A DNA stretch of 64,000 bases. Origin: Streptomyces sp. ML-6 (GTDB taxonomy: Bacteria; Actinomycetota; Actinomycetes; Streptomycetales; Streptomycetaceae). The DNA lies in NCBI RefSeq assembly GCF_030116705.1, contig NZ_JAOTIK010000001.1, positions 7,034,501-7,098,500 on the forward strand, in the 5' to 3' direction. The translations under genes were made by a program, and so were the position numbers. Below the pieces are notes generated by a model. It worked only from the letters and a program-made list of their open reading frames with translations. It had not been told where the DNA came from and did not search any database. How positions within the stretch are numbered: the stretch's first letter is position 1; each line of letters begins with the position of its first letter. Shown one piece after another: positions 25,457 to 33,596 of the stretch.

Positions 25457-26164
25457 ATGACCATGCCGGTGATCGAACTGCGCGAGGTGAGCCGACGGTA
25501 CGACGACGGCCCGCCCGCGCTGCAGCACGTGTCACTGACCGTGCGGAGCGGCGAGGCCGTCGCCGTCCTCGGCCCTTCCGGCAGCGGCAAGTCCACCCTG
25601 CTCAACCTGCTCGCGGGCCTGGACCGGCCGGACACCGGGACCGTCACCGTGGCCGGGGTGCGCGTGGACGAACTGGGCGAGACCGGGGCGGCGCTGCACC
25701 GGCGGAACAGGATCGGCATGGTCTTCCAGTTCTTCAACCTGCTCGACGACCTCACGGTCGCCGAAAACGTCGTGCTGCCCGCGCGGCTCGCGGGCATGGG
25801 CCGTGCGGAGGCGGACCGGCGCGCGACGGAGCTCCTGGAGAACCTCGGCATCGACCGGCACGCCCGCACCCACCCGGGGCGGCTCTCCGGCGGCGAGCGG
25901 CAACGCGTCGCGGTGGCACGGGCGTTGATGAACCGGCCGCCGCTGCTCCTGGCCGACGAACCGACCGGAGCCCTGGACACGGCCGCGGGACAGGACGTCA
26001 GCAGACTGCTCGCCGGCCTCAACGCCGACGGCCAGACCGTCGTCGTGGTCACCCACGACCTCGCGCTGGCCCGCTCCTGCACCAGTCGTACGGTCAGGAT
26101 CGCCGACGGCCGGATCACCGAGGACGTCCCGTCGCGGGACCTCGCCCCGGAGACCGCCCGATGA
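25457..26164 (+). CDS. ABC transporter ATP-binding protein (MacB/LolD type)
   Basis: A 235-residue ATPase with Walker A GPSGSGKST, Q-loop VFQFFNLLDDL, signature LSGGERQRVAVARAL, Walker B LLLADEPTGALD and H-loop VVTHD. This subclass powers FtsX-like permeases that move peptides, lipids or drugs outward or transmit force in the membrane. AGGAG precedes the ATG. Its stop overlaps the permease ATG by 4 bp (ATGA). It diverges from the two-component operon across a 215-bp region. Confidence 0.96.
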   Translation: MTMPVIELREVSRRYDDGPPALQHVSLTVRSGEAVAVLGPSGSGKSTLLNLLAGLDRPDTGTVTVAGVRVDELGETGAALHRRNRIGMVFQFFNLLDDLTVAENVVLPARLAGMGRAEADRRATELLENLGIDRHARTHPGRLSGGERQRVAVARALMNRPPLLLADEPTGALDTAAGQDVSRLLAGLNADGQTVVVVTHDLALARSCTSRTVRIADGRITEDVPSRDLAPETAR

Positions 26165-28512
26165 GCGCCCTCGGCAGGGTGGTGCGCTCGGGCGTGGGAC
26201 GGCGCCGGGTGCAGACGCTGGTGATCGGGCTCACCACGATGATGGCGGTGGCCGCCTCCGTCCTCGGCGGGTCGCTTCTCGTGGTCTCCGGAGCGCCCTT
26301 CGACGACGCCTTCGCCCGGCAGCACGGCGCACACCTGTCCGTCCGGTTCGACGCGCGCGAGGTGAGCGCCGCACAGCTGACGCGGTCCAAGGACGCCGAG
26401 GGGGTCAGCGGCGCGGCCGGTCCCTTCCACACGGCCACGGTCACCCCGCGGGCCGACGCGGCGGGACCCGGATGGCCGATGACCGTGGCCGGGCGCTCCG
26501 GTCCCGGCCGCGACGTGGACGAGGTGGCGCTGACCGAGGGGCGCTGGGCCACCCGCCCCGGCGAGATCGTGCTGTCCGCCGACTCCCCGCAGATCCCGAC
26601 CCCGGGCAGAAGGATCACCTTCGCCGGGCTGCCCGGGGAGCCGGTGCTGACCGTGGTCGGCGTCGCCCGCTCGGTCACCCGGACCGCGGACGCCTGGGTG
26701 GTCCCGTCCCAGATGCCGGCGCTCACCGCCTCCGGCAGAGGTGGTTACCAGATGCTCTACCGCTTCACCTCGGCGAACAGTGCGGCGCGGATCACCGCGG
26801 GCGGCAAGGCCGTGACGGCCACCCTCCCGGCGGGTGCGGTCGCCGGCGAGCAGTCCTGGCTCACCGTCAGGAAGAACGCCGAGCGCGAAACCGCCCTCTA
26901 CGTCCCGTTCCTCGCCGCGTTCGGCGCGCTGGGCCTGGTCATGTCGGTGCTCGTCGTCGGCAATGTCATCGCCTCGGCCGTCGGCCTGGGAACGCGTCGC
27001 ATCGGCATCCTCAAGGCCGTCGGTTTCACCCCGGCCCAGGTGGTGCGCGCCTACGTGGGACAGGCACTGGTCCCGGCCGCCGCCGGCACGGTCCTCGGCG
27101 TGCTCGCCGGGCACCTGCTCGCCGTCCCCGTGCTGGCCGAGGCCGGGGAGGTGTACGGCACCTCGTCCCCGGCCGTCGAGCCGCTGGTCGACCTGGCGGT
27201 GGTCGCCGGGATGCTCGGCCTGGTGGCGGCGACCGCGTGGGCGAGTGCCCGGCGGGCCGGCCGACTGCGCACGGTCGACGCCCTCTCCGCCGGGCGTACC
27301 GCGTCCGCGGGGCGCGGCCGGTGGGCGGCGCGCCCGGCCGGTCGGCTGCCGTTGCCGCGACCGGTCGCCCTGGGCCTGACCCGGCCCTTCGCGCGGCCCG
27401 CCCGTGCGCTGGCCATGGGCACGGCGATCCTGTTCGGCACCGTCGCCGTCACCTTCACCGTGGGGATGGGCGGCTCGCTCGGCCAGGTGATGAAGGCCAA
27501 GGCGCACGACGCCGCCGACGTGGTCGTACCCGCGCCCATGCCCGACTTCGGCCCCCACGGCCCGGCCCCGGGGAAGCAGCGGCCCGGGACCGATCCGGCC
27601 GCGGTCGCCGCGGTCGTCGGCTCCGCCGACGGAACCGGGCGGTACTACCGCGCCGCGACGGTCCGGGCGACCGTGTCCGGCCCGACCGGCATCGTCGACG
27701 TGATCGCCTTCACCGGCGACGCCTCCTGGGGCGGCTACACGATGGTCTCGGGCCGCTGGTTCGACAAGCCCGGCGAGGCCGTGGTCCCCACCCCCTTCCT
27801 GGCCGTCACCGGCACCCGCCTGGGCGACACCGTCACCCTCGGCGGCCTGGCCGAGCCGGTCACGGTCCGGATCGTCGGCGAGGTCCTCGATCCCCGCAAC
27901 GACGGCATGCAGGTCTTCCTCGACGCCCCGACCCTCACGGCCGCACGTCCCGACCTGACGGACACGAGCCATCACATCGCGGTTGCCCCGGGCACCGACG
28001 CGTCCGCCTACGTCACCGCCCTGAACAAGGCCCTGACACCGCTGGGGGTCACCGCACGGACCGGCGCGCTCCACGGCGGCAGCGACATGGTCGCCACCCT
28101 CGACGCGCTGTCCGCGGTCCTCACGCTGATGCTCGTCGCCGTCGCCGCGCTCGGCGTGCTCAACGGCGTACTGCTCGACACCCGCGAGCGCGTCCGGGAG
28201 CTCGGCGTGTACAAGGCCCTGGGCATGACCCCCCGGCAGACCGTCGCGATGGTCCTCACCTCGGTCCTCGTGACCGGACTCGCCGCGGGCGCGCTGGGCG
28301 TGCCGCTCGGCGTGGCGCTGCACGGCCAGGTCCTCCCGGCCATGGGCGACAGCGTGGGGCTCCGCCTCCCCGACTCCGTCATGGCCGTCCACGGCAGGGG
28401 CGAATGGCTGGCACTCGCACTCGGTGGCCTGCTCATCGCCGTCCTGGGCGCGCTCCTGCCCGCCTGTTGGGCCGCCGGGGCCCGGACCGTCGCGGCCCTG
28501 CGCACCGAATAG
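26161..28512 (+). CDS. FtsX-like ABC transporter permease
   Basis: A 783-residue permease with the two-FtsX-domain layout: an N-terminal helix, a large extracytoplasmic domain, three helices near residues 245-365, a second extracytoplasmic domain and three C-terminal helices (ALSAVLTLMLVAVAALGVLNGVLLDTRERVRELGVYKALGMTPRQTVAMVL..). FtsX signatures RRIGILKAVGFTPAQVV and ELGVYKALGMTPRQT are repeated, one per half. It works with the preceding ATPase. With the divergent two-component system this is the usual exporter/sensor arrangement for cell-envelope stress or antimicrobial peptides. Confidence 0.95.
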   Translation: MSALGRVVRSGVGRRRVQTLVIGLTTMMAVAASVLGGSLLVVSGAPFDDAFARQHGAHLSVRFDAREVSAAQLTRSKDAEGVSGAAGPFHTATVTPRADAAGPGWPMTVAGRSGPGRDVDEVALTEGRWATRPGEIVLSADSPQIPTPGRRITFAGLPGEPVLTVVGVARSVTRTADAWVVPSQMPALTASGRGGYQMLYRFTSANSAARITAGGKAVTATLPAGAVAGEQSWLTVRKNAERETALYVPFLAAFGALGLVMSVLVVGNVIASAVGLGTRRIGILKAVGFTPAQVVRAYVGQALVPAAAGTVLGVLAGHLLAVPVLAEAGEVYGTSSPAVEPLVDLAVVAGMLGLVAATAWASARRAGRLRTVDALSAGRTASAGRGRWAARPAGRLPLPRPVALGLTRPFARPARALAMGTAILFGTVAVTFTVGMGGSLGQVMKAKAHDAADVVVPAPMPDFGPHGPAPGKQRPGTDPAAVAAVVGSADGTGRYYRAATVRATVSGPTGIVDVIAFTGDASWGGYTMVSGRWFDKPGEAVVPTPFLAVTGTRLGDTVTLGGLAEPVTVRIVGEVLDPRNDGMQVFLDAPTLTAARPDLTDTSHHIAVAPGTDASAYVTALNKALTPLGVTARTGALHGGSDMVATLDALSAVLTLMLVAVAALGVLNGVLLDTRERVRELGVYKALGMTPRQTVAMVLTSVLVTGLAAGALGVPLGVALHGQVLPAMGDSVGLRLPDSVMAVHGRGEWLALALGGLLIAVLGALLPACWAAGARTVAALRTE

Positions 28513-29002
28513 GGCCGGGTCCGGAACGGGTGTCTCCGGCGCCCGCCGCAAGGACCGGTGGGGCGCGGGCCGGCGGGCCCCTCGACCGGCGTGGAAAAGG
28601 GGGACGGCCAGCACGAAAAACGGGGACGGTTGCGGCGCGCGCCCGGGGCGTGGATCGCGCATGACGCGGCAGGCGGCTCGGTCCGTCCGGACGACCGGGC
28701 GGGCCGAGCCGTTTCGTGTGTTCATGGGCCCGCTCCGCTCGGCCGTTCGGGTGGCCGTCGGCCGGGCGTGGATGCGGAGTAATCGGTCTTTCGTGCGAGC
28801 TCTCATACCAGAGCGGGACGGATGGCGGGCAAGTTCGACAACTCCCCGCCCCGCCCGCGTGAGGGACGACTACCGTGTGTTGCCGGTGATCAACGGTGGG
28901 CTCATGACTTCCGAGCCCGACCGACGAACCGAGCCTGACCGACCACCGTAGGTGCCACCGCATGGATGCCGATTCCTGGGGCCCCACGTACCGAGGACAC
29001 TG
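28513..29002 (+). other. Intergenic region upstream of conservon
   Basis: No gene is convincing in this 490-bp gap. The first half is GC-rich and could include a terminator for the ABC operon; the part after about 28770 is AT-richer and should hold the conservon promoter, but no clear -35/-10 pair was assigned. Two short frames (28424-28951 and 28558-28782) lack ribosome sites and normal codon bias. Confidence 0.45.
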
Positions 29003-30997
29003 ATGTCTCAACTTCGCGCACCCGCAGCGCGACCGGAACGCCGCGAGGGCGGCCGGCACGGCCGACCCGGTGCCCGTTCCCACTCGGCCGCGGCCAGACC
29101 CCGCGCCGCCCAGCCGTCCCCCGAGACGCGTATACGCCCCCAACTGCTGCGCACCGCGGTGCTGCCGACCGTCGCCGCGGCGCTCAGCGGGGCCGCAGCG
29201 GTCGTCTTCACCGTCCGCTTCACGGGAGCCGGACCGTCCACCACCCTCTGGATCGCCCTGGGCGCGGCCGGTGCGCTCGCGATCGCCGCGGTGCTGGCCG
29301 CGTTCCTCGCCGCCAACCGGGTCGCCACCACCGTTTTCGGACGGTGCCTGGCGCTCCGCCGCGTCAGCGTCCAGGGGCAGGCGGAACTGCAGCGCGTGGT
29401 GGAGCAGCTCCGCAACGGCGAGCAGGTGGCTGTACGCAAGCCCGCCCCGCCCGTCGCTCCGGGGGGCGACGCCTTCGAGCTGCTCGCCCAGGAGATGGGC
29501 CGTCAGCAGGAGGCCGCGGTGGCCTCGGTCGTCGAGGCGTCCCGGCTCGCCGACCACTCCGGCGAGGACCAGAAGGTCGAGGTCTTCGTCAACCTCGCCC
29601 GGCGGCTGCAGTCGCTCGTGCACCGCGAGATCCAGCTGCTCGACGAGCTGGAGCACGAGGTCGAGGACCCCGACCTGCTCAAGGGCCTCTTCCACGTCGA
29701 CCACCTGGCCACCCGCATCCGCAGGCACGCCGAGAACCTCGCCGTCCTCGGCGGAGCGGTGTCCCGGCGGCAGTGGAGCAACCCGGTCAGCATGACCGAG
29801 GTCCTGCGCTCGGCGATCGCGGAGGTCGAGCAGTACCCGAGGGTCAAGCTCGTGCCACCGATCGCCGGCACGTTGCGCGGCCACGCCGTGGCGGACGTGA
29901 TCCACCTGCTGGCCGAACTGGTGGAGAACGCGACCGTCTTCTCCGCCCCGCAGACCCAGGTGCTCCTGCGCGCCCAACAGGTCACCGCCGGGCTGGCGCT
30001 GGAGGTGGAGGACCGGGGACTGGGCCTGCCGGGCAACGAGCAGAAGCGGATGAACGCCCTGCTCGCCGACCCCGACCAGGTCAACGTGGCCCGCCTGCTG
30101 CAGGACGGCCGGATCGGGCTGTTCGTGGTCGCGTCCCTGGCCCGTCGGCACGGCATCGCGGTCCGGCTGCAGAGCAACATCTACGGAGGAACCCAGGCCG
30201 TACTCGTCCTCCCGCAGCCCCTGCTGGGCGGCGCCGGGGACACCGGGGAGAGGAACGGGGCGGCCCCGCCCCCGGCCCCGCAGCCGGGGGCCGCGCACCA
30301 CCCGCCGGCCGAGCCCGCCGGCCACCACCCGCCGGTTGAGCCCCTCGGCCACCACCGGCCGGACCAGGGCCCCGGCCCGTCCCCGGCCCCCGCGCCGGGA
30401 CCACGGACGGACCCCGCCCGCCGGCCGTACGTCCCCGGCCAGCCGCTGCGTCTGCACGGGGCGCCCGAGCAGGCACCGGACCGGGACGAGGCGCCGCCGC
30501 TCCCGCTGCGTGCGCACCGCCCCGCCCCGGACGGGCCCCGCCCCGAGGCCGACGCCCCCGGAGCATCCCCACCCGGACCCGGAGCGGTGCGCGGCACCAT
30601 GAGCCGCCCCCAACTGCCCAGGCGCGCCAACCAGGAGCACCTGGCCCCGCAGCTCAGGGAAGCACCCGCACCGCGCACCGAGGACGAACAGGCCCTGCAC
30701 GACCCGGGACTCATGGCGGCCTTCCGCAGAGGCATCGAACTCGCCGAGGCCCGCGCCGAATCCGAGTCCGAGGCGGAACCCGCCCGGGAGCCGGACCCGA
30801 CCCCCGAGGTGCGGACGGCCCCGCAGCCGTGGCGGACCCGGCCCCCGCTCGAACCGCTGCCGGTACGCGGACGGCCCACGACCGTCACCCCGTACCCGGT
30901 CCCCGGCACGACCCCCGTCCCCGGCACGACCCCGGTCCCGGGAACGGGCACGGCCCCGGCCGACGACTCCCTCGAAACGAACACCTCCAAGGAGTAG
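29003..30997 (+). CDS. cvnA: Conservon sensor kinase-like ATPase, CvnA
   Basis: First gene of a conservon. The 664-residue protein has two N-terminal hydrophobic segments (LLRTAVLPTVAAALSGAAAVVF; LWIALGAAGALAIAAVLAAFLAA), a helical dimerisation region (FVNLARRLQSLVHREIQLLDELEHEV) and a HATPase_c domain (IHLLAELVENATVFSAP; GLGLPGNEQKRMNALL; GRIGLFVVASLARRHGIAVRL). The last ~230 residues are proline-rich and disordered. No conserved phospho-acceptor HELHD is seen, as in other CvnA proteins. ATG 29003 behind GAGGA is preferred over GTG 28952. CvnA is thought to act upstream of the CvnD GTPase. Confidence 0.92.
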   Translation: MSQLRAPAARPERREGGRHGRPGARSHSAAARPRAAQPSPETRIRPQLLRTAVLPTVAAALSGAAAVVFTVRFTGAGPSTTLWIALGAAGALAIAAVLAAFLAANRVATTVFGRCLALRRVSVQGQAELQRVVEQLRNGEQVAVRKPAPPVAPGGDAFELLAQEMGRQQEAAVASVVEASRLADHSGEDQKVEVFVNLARRLQSLVHREIQLLDELEHEVEDPDLLKGLFHVDHLATRIRRHAENLAVLGGAVSRRQWSNPVSMTEVLRSAIAEVEQYPRVKLVPPIAGTLRGHAVADVIHLLAELVENATVFSAPQTQVLLRAQQVTAGLALEVEDRGLGLPGNEQKRMNALLADPDQVNVARLLQDGRIGLFVVASLARRHGIAVRLQSNIYGGTQAVLVLPQPLLGGAGDTGERNGAAPPPAPQPGAAHHPPAEPAGHHPPVEPLGHHRPDQGPGPSPAPAPGPRTDPARRPYVPGQPLRLHGAPEQAPDRDEAPPLPLRAHRPAPDGPRPEADAPGASPPGPGAVRGTMSRPQLPRRANQEHLAPQLREAPAPRTEDEQALHDPGLMAAFRRGIELAEARAESESEAEPAREPDPTPEVRTAPQPWRTRPPLEPLPVRGRPTTVTPYPVPGTTPVPGTTPVPGTGTAPADDSLETNTSKE

Positions 30998-31004
30998 ATG
31001 CACC

Positions 31005-31439
31005 ATGGCGACCGATATGCCGTCCGGTCAGGTCTCGGACCTCGACTGGCTGCTGAGCGGACTGGTCCAGCGCGTCCCGTACACACGCAGTGCGGTTCTC
31101 CTCTCCGCCGACGGGCTGGTGAAATCCCTCCATGGCATGGACGCCGACAGCGCCGACCACATGGCGGCGCTGGCGGCCGGCCTGTACTCGCTCGGCCGCA
31201 GCGCCGGCGCGCGCTTCGGCGACAGCGGCGAGGTGCGCCAGGTGGTGGTCGAGCTCGACTCGACCCTGCTGTTCGTCTCCACCGCCGGCTCCGGCACCTG
31301 CCTCGCCGTCCTCGCCGGGCGCGAGGCGGACGCGGCGGTGCTCGGCTACGAGATGACGATGCTGGTCAAGAGCGTCCGGCCCTACCTGATGACGCCGACG
31401 AGACAAGCGGCCGGCACGCCGAGCCCCACGGGGCTGTGA
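31005..31439 (+). CDS. cvnB: Roadblock/LC7-domain protein, CvnB
   Basis: A 144-residue roadblock protein (DLDWLLSGLVQRVPYTRSAVLLSADGLVKSLHGMD..ADHMAALAAGLYSLGRSAGARFGDSGEVRQVVVELDSTLLFVSTAG). In conservons and in MglB-type systems such proteins act as activators or scaffolds for the small GTPase. AAGGAG overlapping the CvnA stop lies 10 bases upstream. Its stop overlaps the CvnC GTG by 4 bp. Confidence 0.95.
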   Translation: MATDMPSGQVSDLDWLLSGLVQRVPYTRSAVLLSADGLVKSLHGMDADSADHMAALAAGLYSLGRSAGARFGDSGEVRQVVVELDSTLLFVSTAGSGTCLAVLAGREADAAVLGYEMTMLVKSVRPYLMTPTRQAAGTPSPTGL

Positions 31440-31813
31440 GGGTGTCGCTCCAGCAGGACGGGCCGCTGCTCGACGACGCGGCGGGCCGGCTGATCCGCCC
31501 GTACACCGTGAGCAACGGCCGTACCCGTCCGACGGCCGTGCTCGATCTGCTCTCCCTGGTGATGGCCACGGGCACCGAGCCGCAGACCCACCTCGGCCCC
31601 GAGCACTCCGTCGCGCTGGGGCTGTGCGAGGGCCCCACGTCGGTGGCCGAGATCGCCGCCCATCTGCGGCTGCCCGCGGCCGTCACCAAGGTGCTCGTCT
31701 CCGACCTGGTCGACTGCGGAGCAGTCACCGCGCACCCGCCCGCCTTCCAAGACATGCCCACCGACCGATCCCTGCTGGAGGCAGTGCTCGATGGCTTACG
31801 ACGACAGCTCTGA
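31436..31813 (+). CDS. cvnC: DUF742 protein, CvnC
   Basis: A 125-residue DUF742 protein. The sequence RLIRPYTVSNGRTRPTAVLDLLSLVMATG and LCEGPTSVAEIAAHLRLPAAVTKVLVSDLVDCGAVTAHPP reads as a winged-helix, the usual fold of CvnC. GTG 31436 overlaps the CvnB stop (GTGA); GTG 31442 is an alternative. The gene overlaps CvnD by 23 bp, so all four proteins are translated as a coupled set. Confidence 0.93.
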   Translation: MRVSLQQDGPLLDDAAGRLIRPYTVSNGRTRPTAVLDLLSLVMATGTEPQTHLGPEHSVALGLCEGPTSVAEIAAHLRLPAAVTKVLVSDLVDCGAVTAHPPAFQDMPTDRSLLEAVLDGLRRQL

Positions 31814-32873
31814 CGGCTTCGGCAGCCCCGCCGCGTACGAGAACGGCGCAGGCGCCGAGGGCCACGGCGGCCCGCCGGGCCACCTGATGCCGCCGGGCTA
31901 CGGAACTCCGCAGGCCCCGGGCGAGGCCCAGGGGTACGGAACCCCGCAGACCCATGGCGAAGTCCAGGGCTACGGAGCCCCGCAGGGCTATGGGGCACCG
32001 CAGGGGTACGGCGGTCCGCAGTCCTACGGGGAGGCCCCGGCCCCCGGGGGCCCGCAGGGCTATGGGAGCGGGCAGTACTACGGCGACACGCACCATTACG
32101 GGGACGCCCAGGGGCGGGGAACCGCCGGGGCGGACTTCGGGGGAGTGCCTCCGCAGGGCCCGCCGGACTACGGCACCGGGCCGGACCACGGCGACGCGCA
32201 GGACCACGGAGCCGGGCCGGAGCACGGCGGCCCCGGTGACGCCCGGGACACCGCGGACCTTGCCGGGCCCACCGGGCCCGCCGCCTCCGAGGGCTTTCCC
32301 GTCGCGCTCAAGGTGCTGGTGGCGGGCGGATTCGGCGTCGGCAAGACCACGTTCGTCGGCGCGGTCAGCGAAATCACACCGCTGAGCACGGAAGAGCTGC
32401 TGACCCAGGTCAGCGCCGCGACCGACAGTCTCGAGGGCATCGAATCGAAGACCTCCACCACCGTGGCGATGGACTTCGGCCGGATCACCCTCGACGAGCA
32501 GCACGTGCTCTACCTGTTCGGCACCCCCGGCCAGGAACGGTTCTGGTTCATGTGGGACGAACTCTCCCAGGGGGCACTGGGAGCGGTCGTGATCGCGGAC
32601 ACCCGCAGGCTCGCCGACTGCTTCGCCGCCGTCGACTTCTTCGAGCGGCGCGGCATCGGATTCATCGTCGCGGTGAACGAGTTCGACGGCGCCTTCCGCT
32701 ACGCGCCCGAGGAGGTGCGCGCCGCGCTCGACCTGGGGCCGGACGTGCCGGTGGTGCTCTGCGACGCCCGGATCGCCAGCTCGGGGACCGGCGCCCTGGT
32801 CACCCTGGTCCAGCACCTGATCAACGCCACCTCGGCACCGGCCCCGTTGACCGGCTTCGGGGCCCGCCCGTGA
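31791..32873 (+). CDS. cvnD: Conservon Rab/Ras-like GTPase CvnD with long Tyr/Gly-rich N-terminal extension
   Basis: A 360-residue protein in which residues ~168-360 form the usual CvnD GTPase (P-loop GGFGVGKTT at 179-187, switch TPGQERFWFMW, VNEFD as the NKxD equivalent, CDAR). The first ~165 residues are extra: a low-complexity run rich in Tyr, Gly, Gln and Pro, with repeated QGYG/YGxPQ units, and almost free of hydrophobic residues. Typical CvnD proteins are about 190-210 residues. GGAGG lies 9 bases before ATG 31791, so the extension is probably translated. It could drive self-association or partner binding at the membrane. Confidence 0.93.
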   Translation: MAYDDSSDGFGSPAAYENGAGAEGHGGPPGHLMPPGYGTPQAPGEAQGYGTPQTHGEVQGYGAPQGYGAPQGYGGPQSYGEAPAPGGPQGYGSGQYYGDTHHYGDAQGRGTAGADFGGVPPQGPPDYGTGPDHGDAQDHGAGPEHGGPGDARDTADLAGPTGPAASEGFPVALKVLVAGGFGVGKTTFVGAVSEITPLSTEELLTQVSAATDSLEGIESKTSTTVAMDFGRITLDEQHVLYLFGTPGQERFWFMWDELSQGALGAVVIADTRRLADCFAAVDFFERRGIGFIVAVNEFDGAFRYAPEEVRAALDLGPDVPVVLCDARIASSGTGALVTLVQHLINATSAPAPLTGFGARP

Positions 32874-33457
32874 CCCGGAGGGCCACCCGACGGATGCTGC
32901 TCACACCCGCCGACCGCGACGCCCCGGTCCGCACCCGACGACTGCGGACCCTGGGGCTCGGGGAGCGCGCCGACGCGTCCTTCGACAACTTCGACGCCTT
33001 CGCGGACCGGGTGGCCGAAGTGACCGGCGTGCCCTTCTCGATGGTCAACTTCATCGACGGGAACCGGCAGTTCTTCGCGGGACTGCACACCCCGACCGGC
33101 ACGCACAGGGGCTCCGACCTCGGGGCCGCGGCCGCGGGCAGCAGCCGCAGCGGCCGGTACATGGCGCTCGACCGCGGCTACTGCCCCCACGTCGTCGTAC
33201 GGCGCAAGGCGCTCGTCCTGGACGACGTCTGCGACTATCCCCGGTTCGCCGGCAACCCGGTCGTCGACGAGATAGGCATCCGCTCCTATCTCGGCGCCCC
33301 CCTCATCGACCGCACGGGCGTCGCCCTGGGCGCCGTCTGCGCGGTCGACACGGTGCCCCGCCCGTGGGGCAGGGCCGGGCTCGACACCATCAAGTCCCTG
33401 GCGCGGGAACTCGTCGGACACATCCACCAGCGGGAGGAGAACGGCATCGGCGTCTGA
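32870..33457 (+). CDS. GAF-domain protein, conservon-linked
   Basis: A 195-residue GAF protein (FDNFDAFADRVAEVTGVPFSMVNFIDGNRQFFAGLHTPTG..RGYCPHVVVRRKALVLDDVCDYPRFAGNPVVDEIGIRSYLGAPLIDRTGVALGAVCAVDTVPRPWG). The single domain fills the protein and could bind a small ligand, with Cys at the RGYCPHVV position. GTG 32870 overlaps the CvnD stop by 4 bp, so it belongs to the conservon transcript. Some conservons carry such a fifth gene or a P450; none is seen here beyond this. Confidence 0.9.
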   Translation: MTRRATRRMLLTPADRDAPVRTRRLRTLGLGERADASFDNFDAFADRVAEVTGVPFSMVNFIDGNRQFFAGLHTPTGTHRGSDLGAAAAGSSRSGRYMALDRGYCPHVVVRRKALVLDDVCDYPRFAGNPVVDEIGIRSYLGAPLIDRTGVALGAVCAVDTVPRPWGRAGLDTIKSLARELVGHIHQREENGIGV

Positions 33458-33466
33458 ACCGGACCG

Positions 33467-33590
33467 CCCGGACCGTCCCGGCCCCCGGACCGCTTGGACC
33501 GCCCGGATCGTGGCCGAACCGTCCCGGACCGTCCCGGCCGCCGTGGCCGGACCGCCGGCCGGACCCCGGCCGACCCGTCCCGCCCGTCGT
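33467..33590. repeat. Imperfect GGACCG-type repeat between convergent genes
   Basis: The 139-bp gap between the GAF and DUF2264 stops consists of loosely iterated CCGGACCG, GTCCCGG and GCCGG units on both strands. It could fold and act as a bidirectional terminator; otherwise no function is seen. Confidence 0.45.
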
Positions 33591-33596
33591 GCCGCC

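Noticed and set aside
25249..28806. 1185-codon minus-strand frame across the ABC exporter
   Set aside because: The plus strand encodes clear ABC and FtsX proteins; the antisense product is Arg/Gly/Asp-rich low-complexity shadow.
33467..33590. GGACCG-rich repeat as a CRISPR-like array
   Set aside because: Units are irregular, short and without unique spacers; no cas genes are present.
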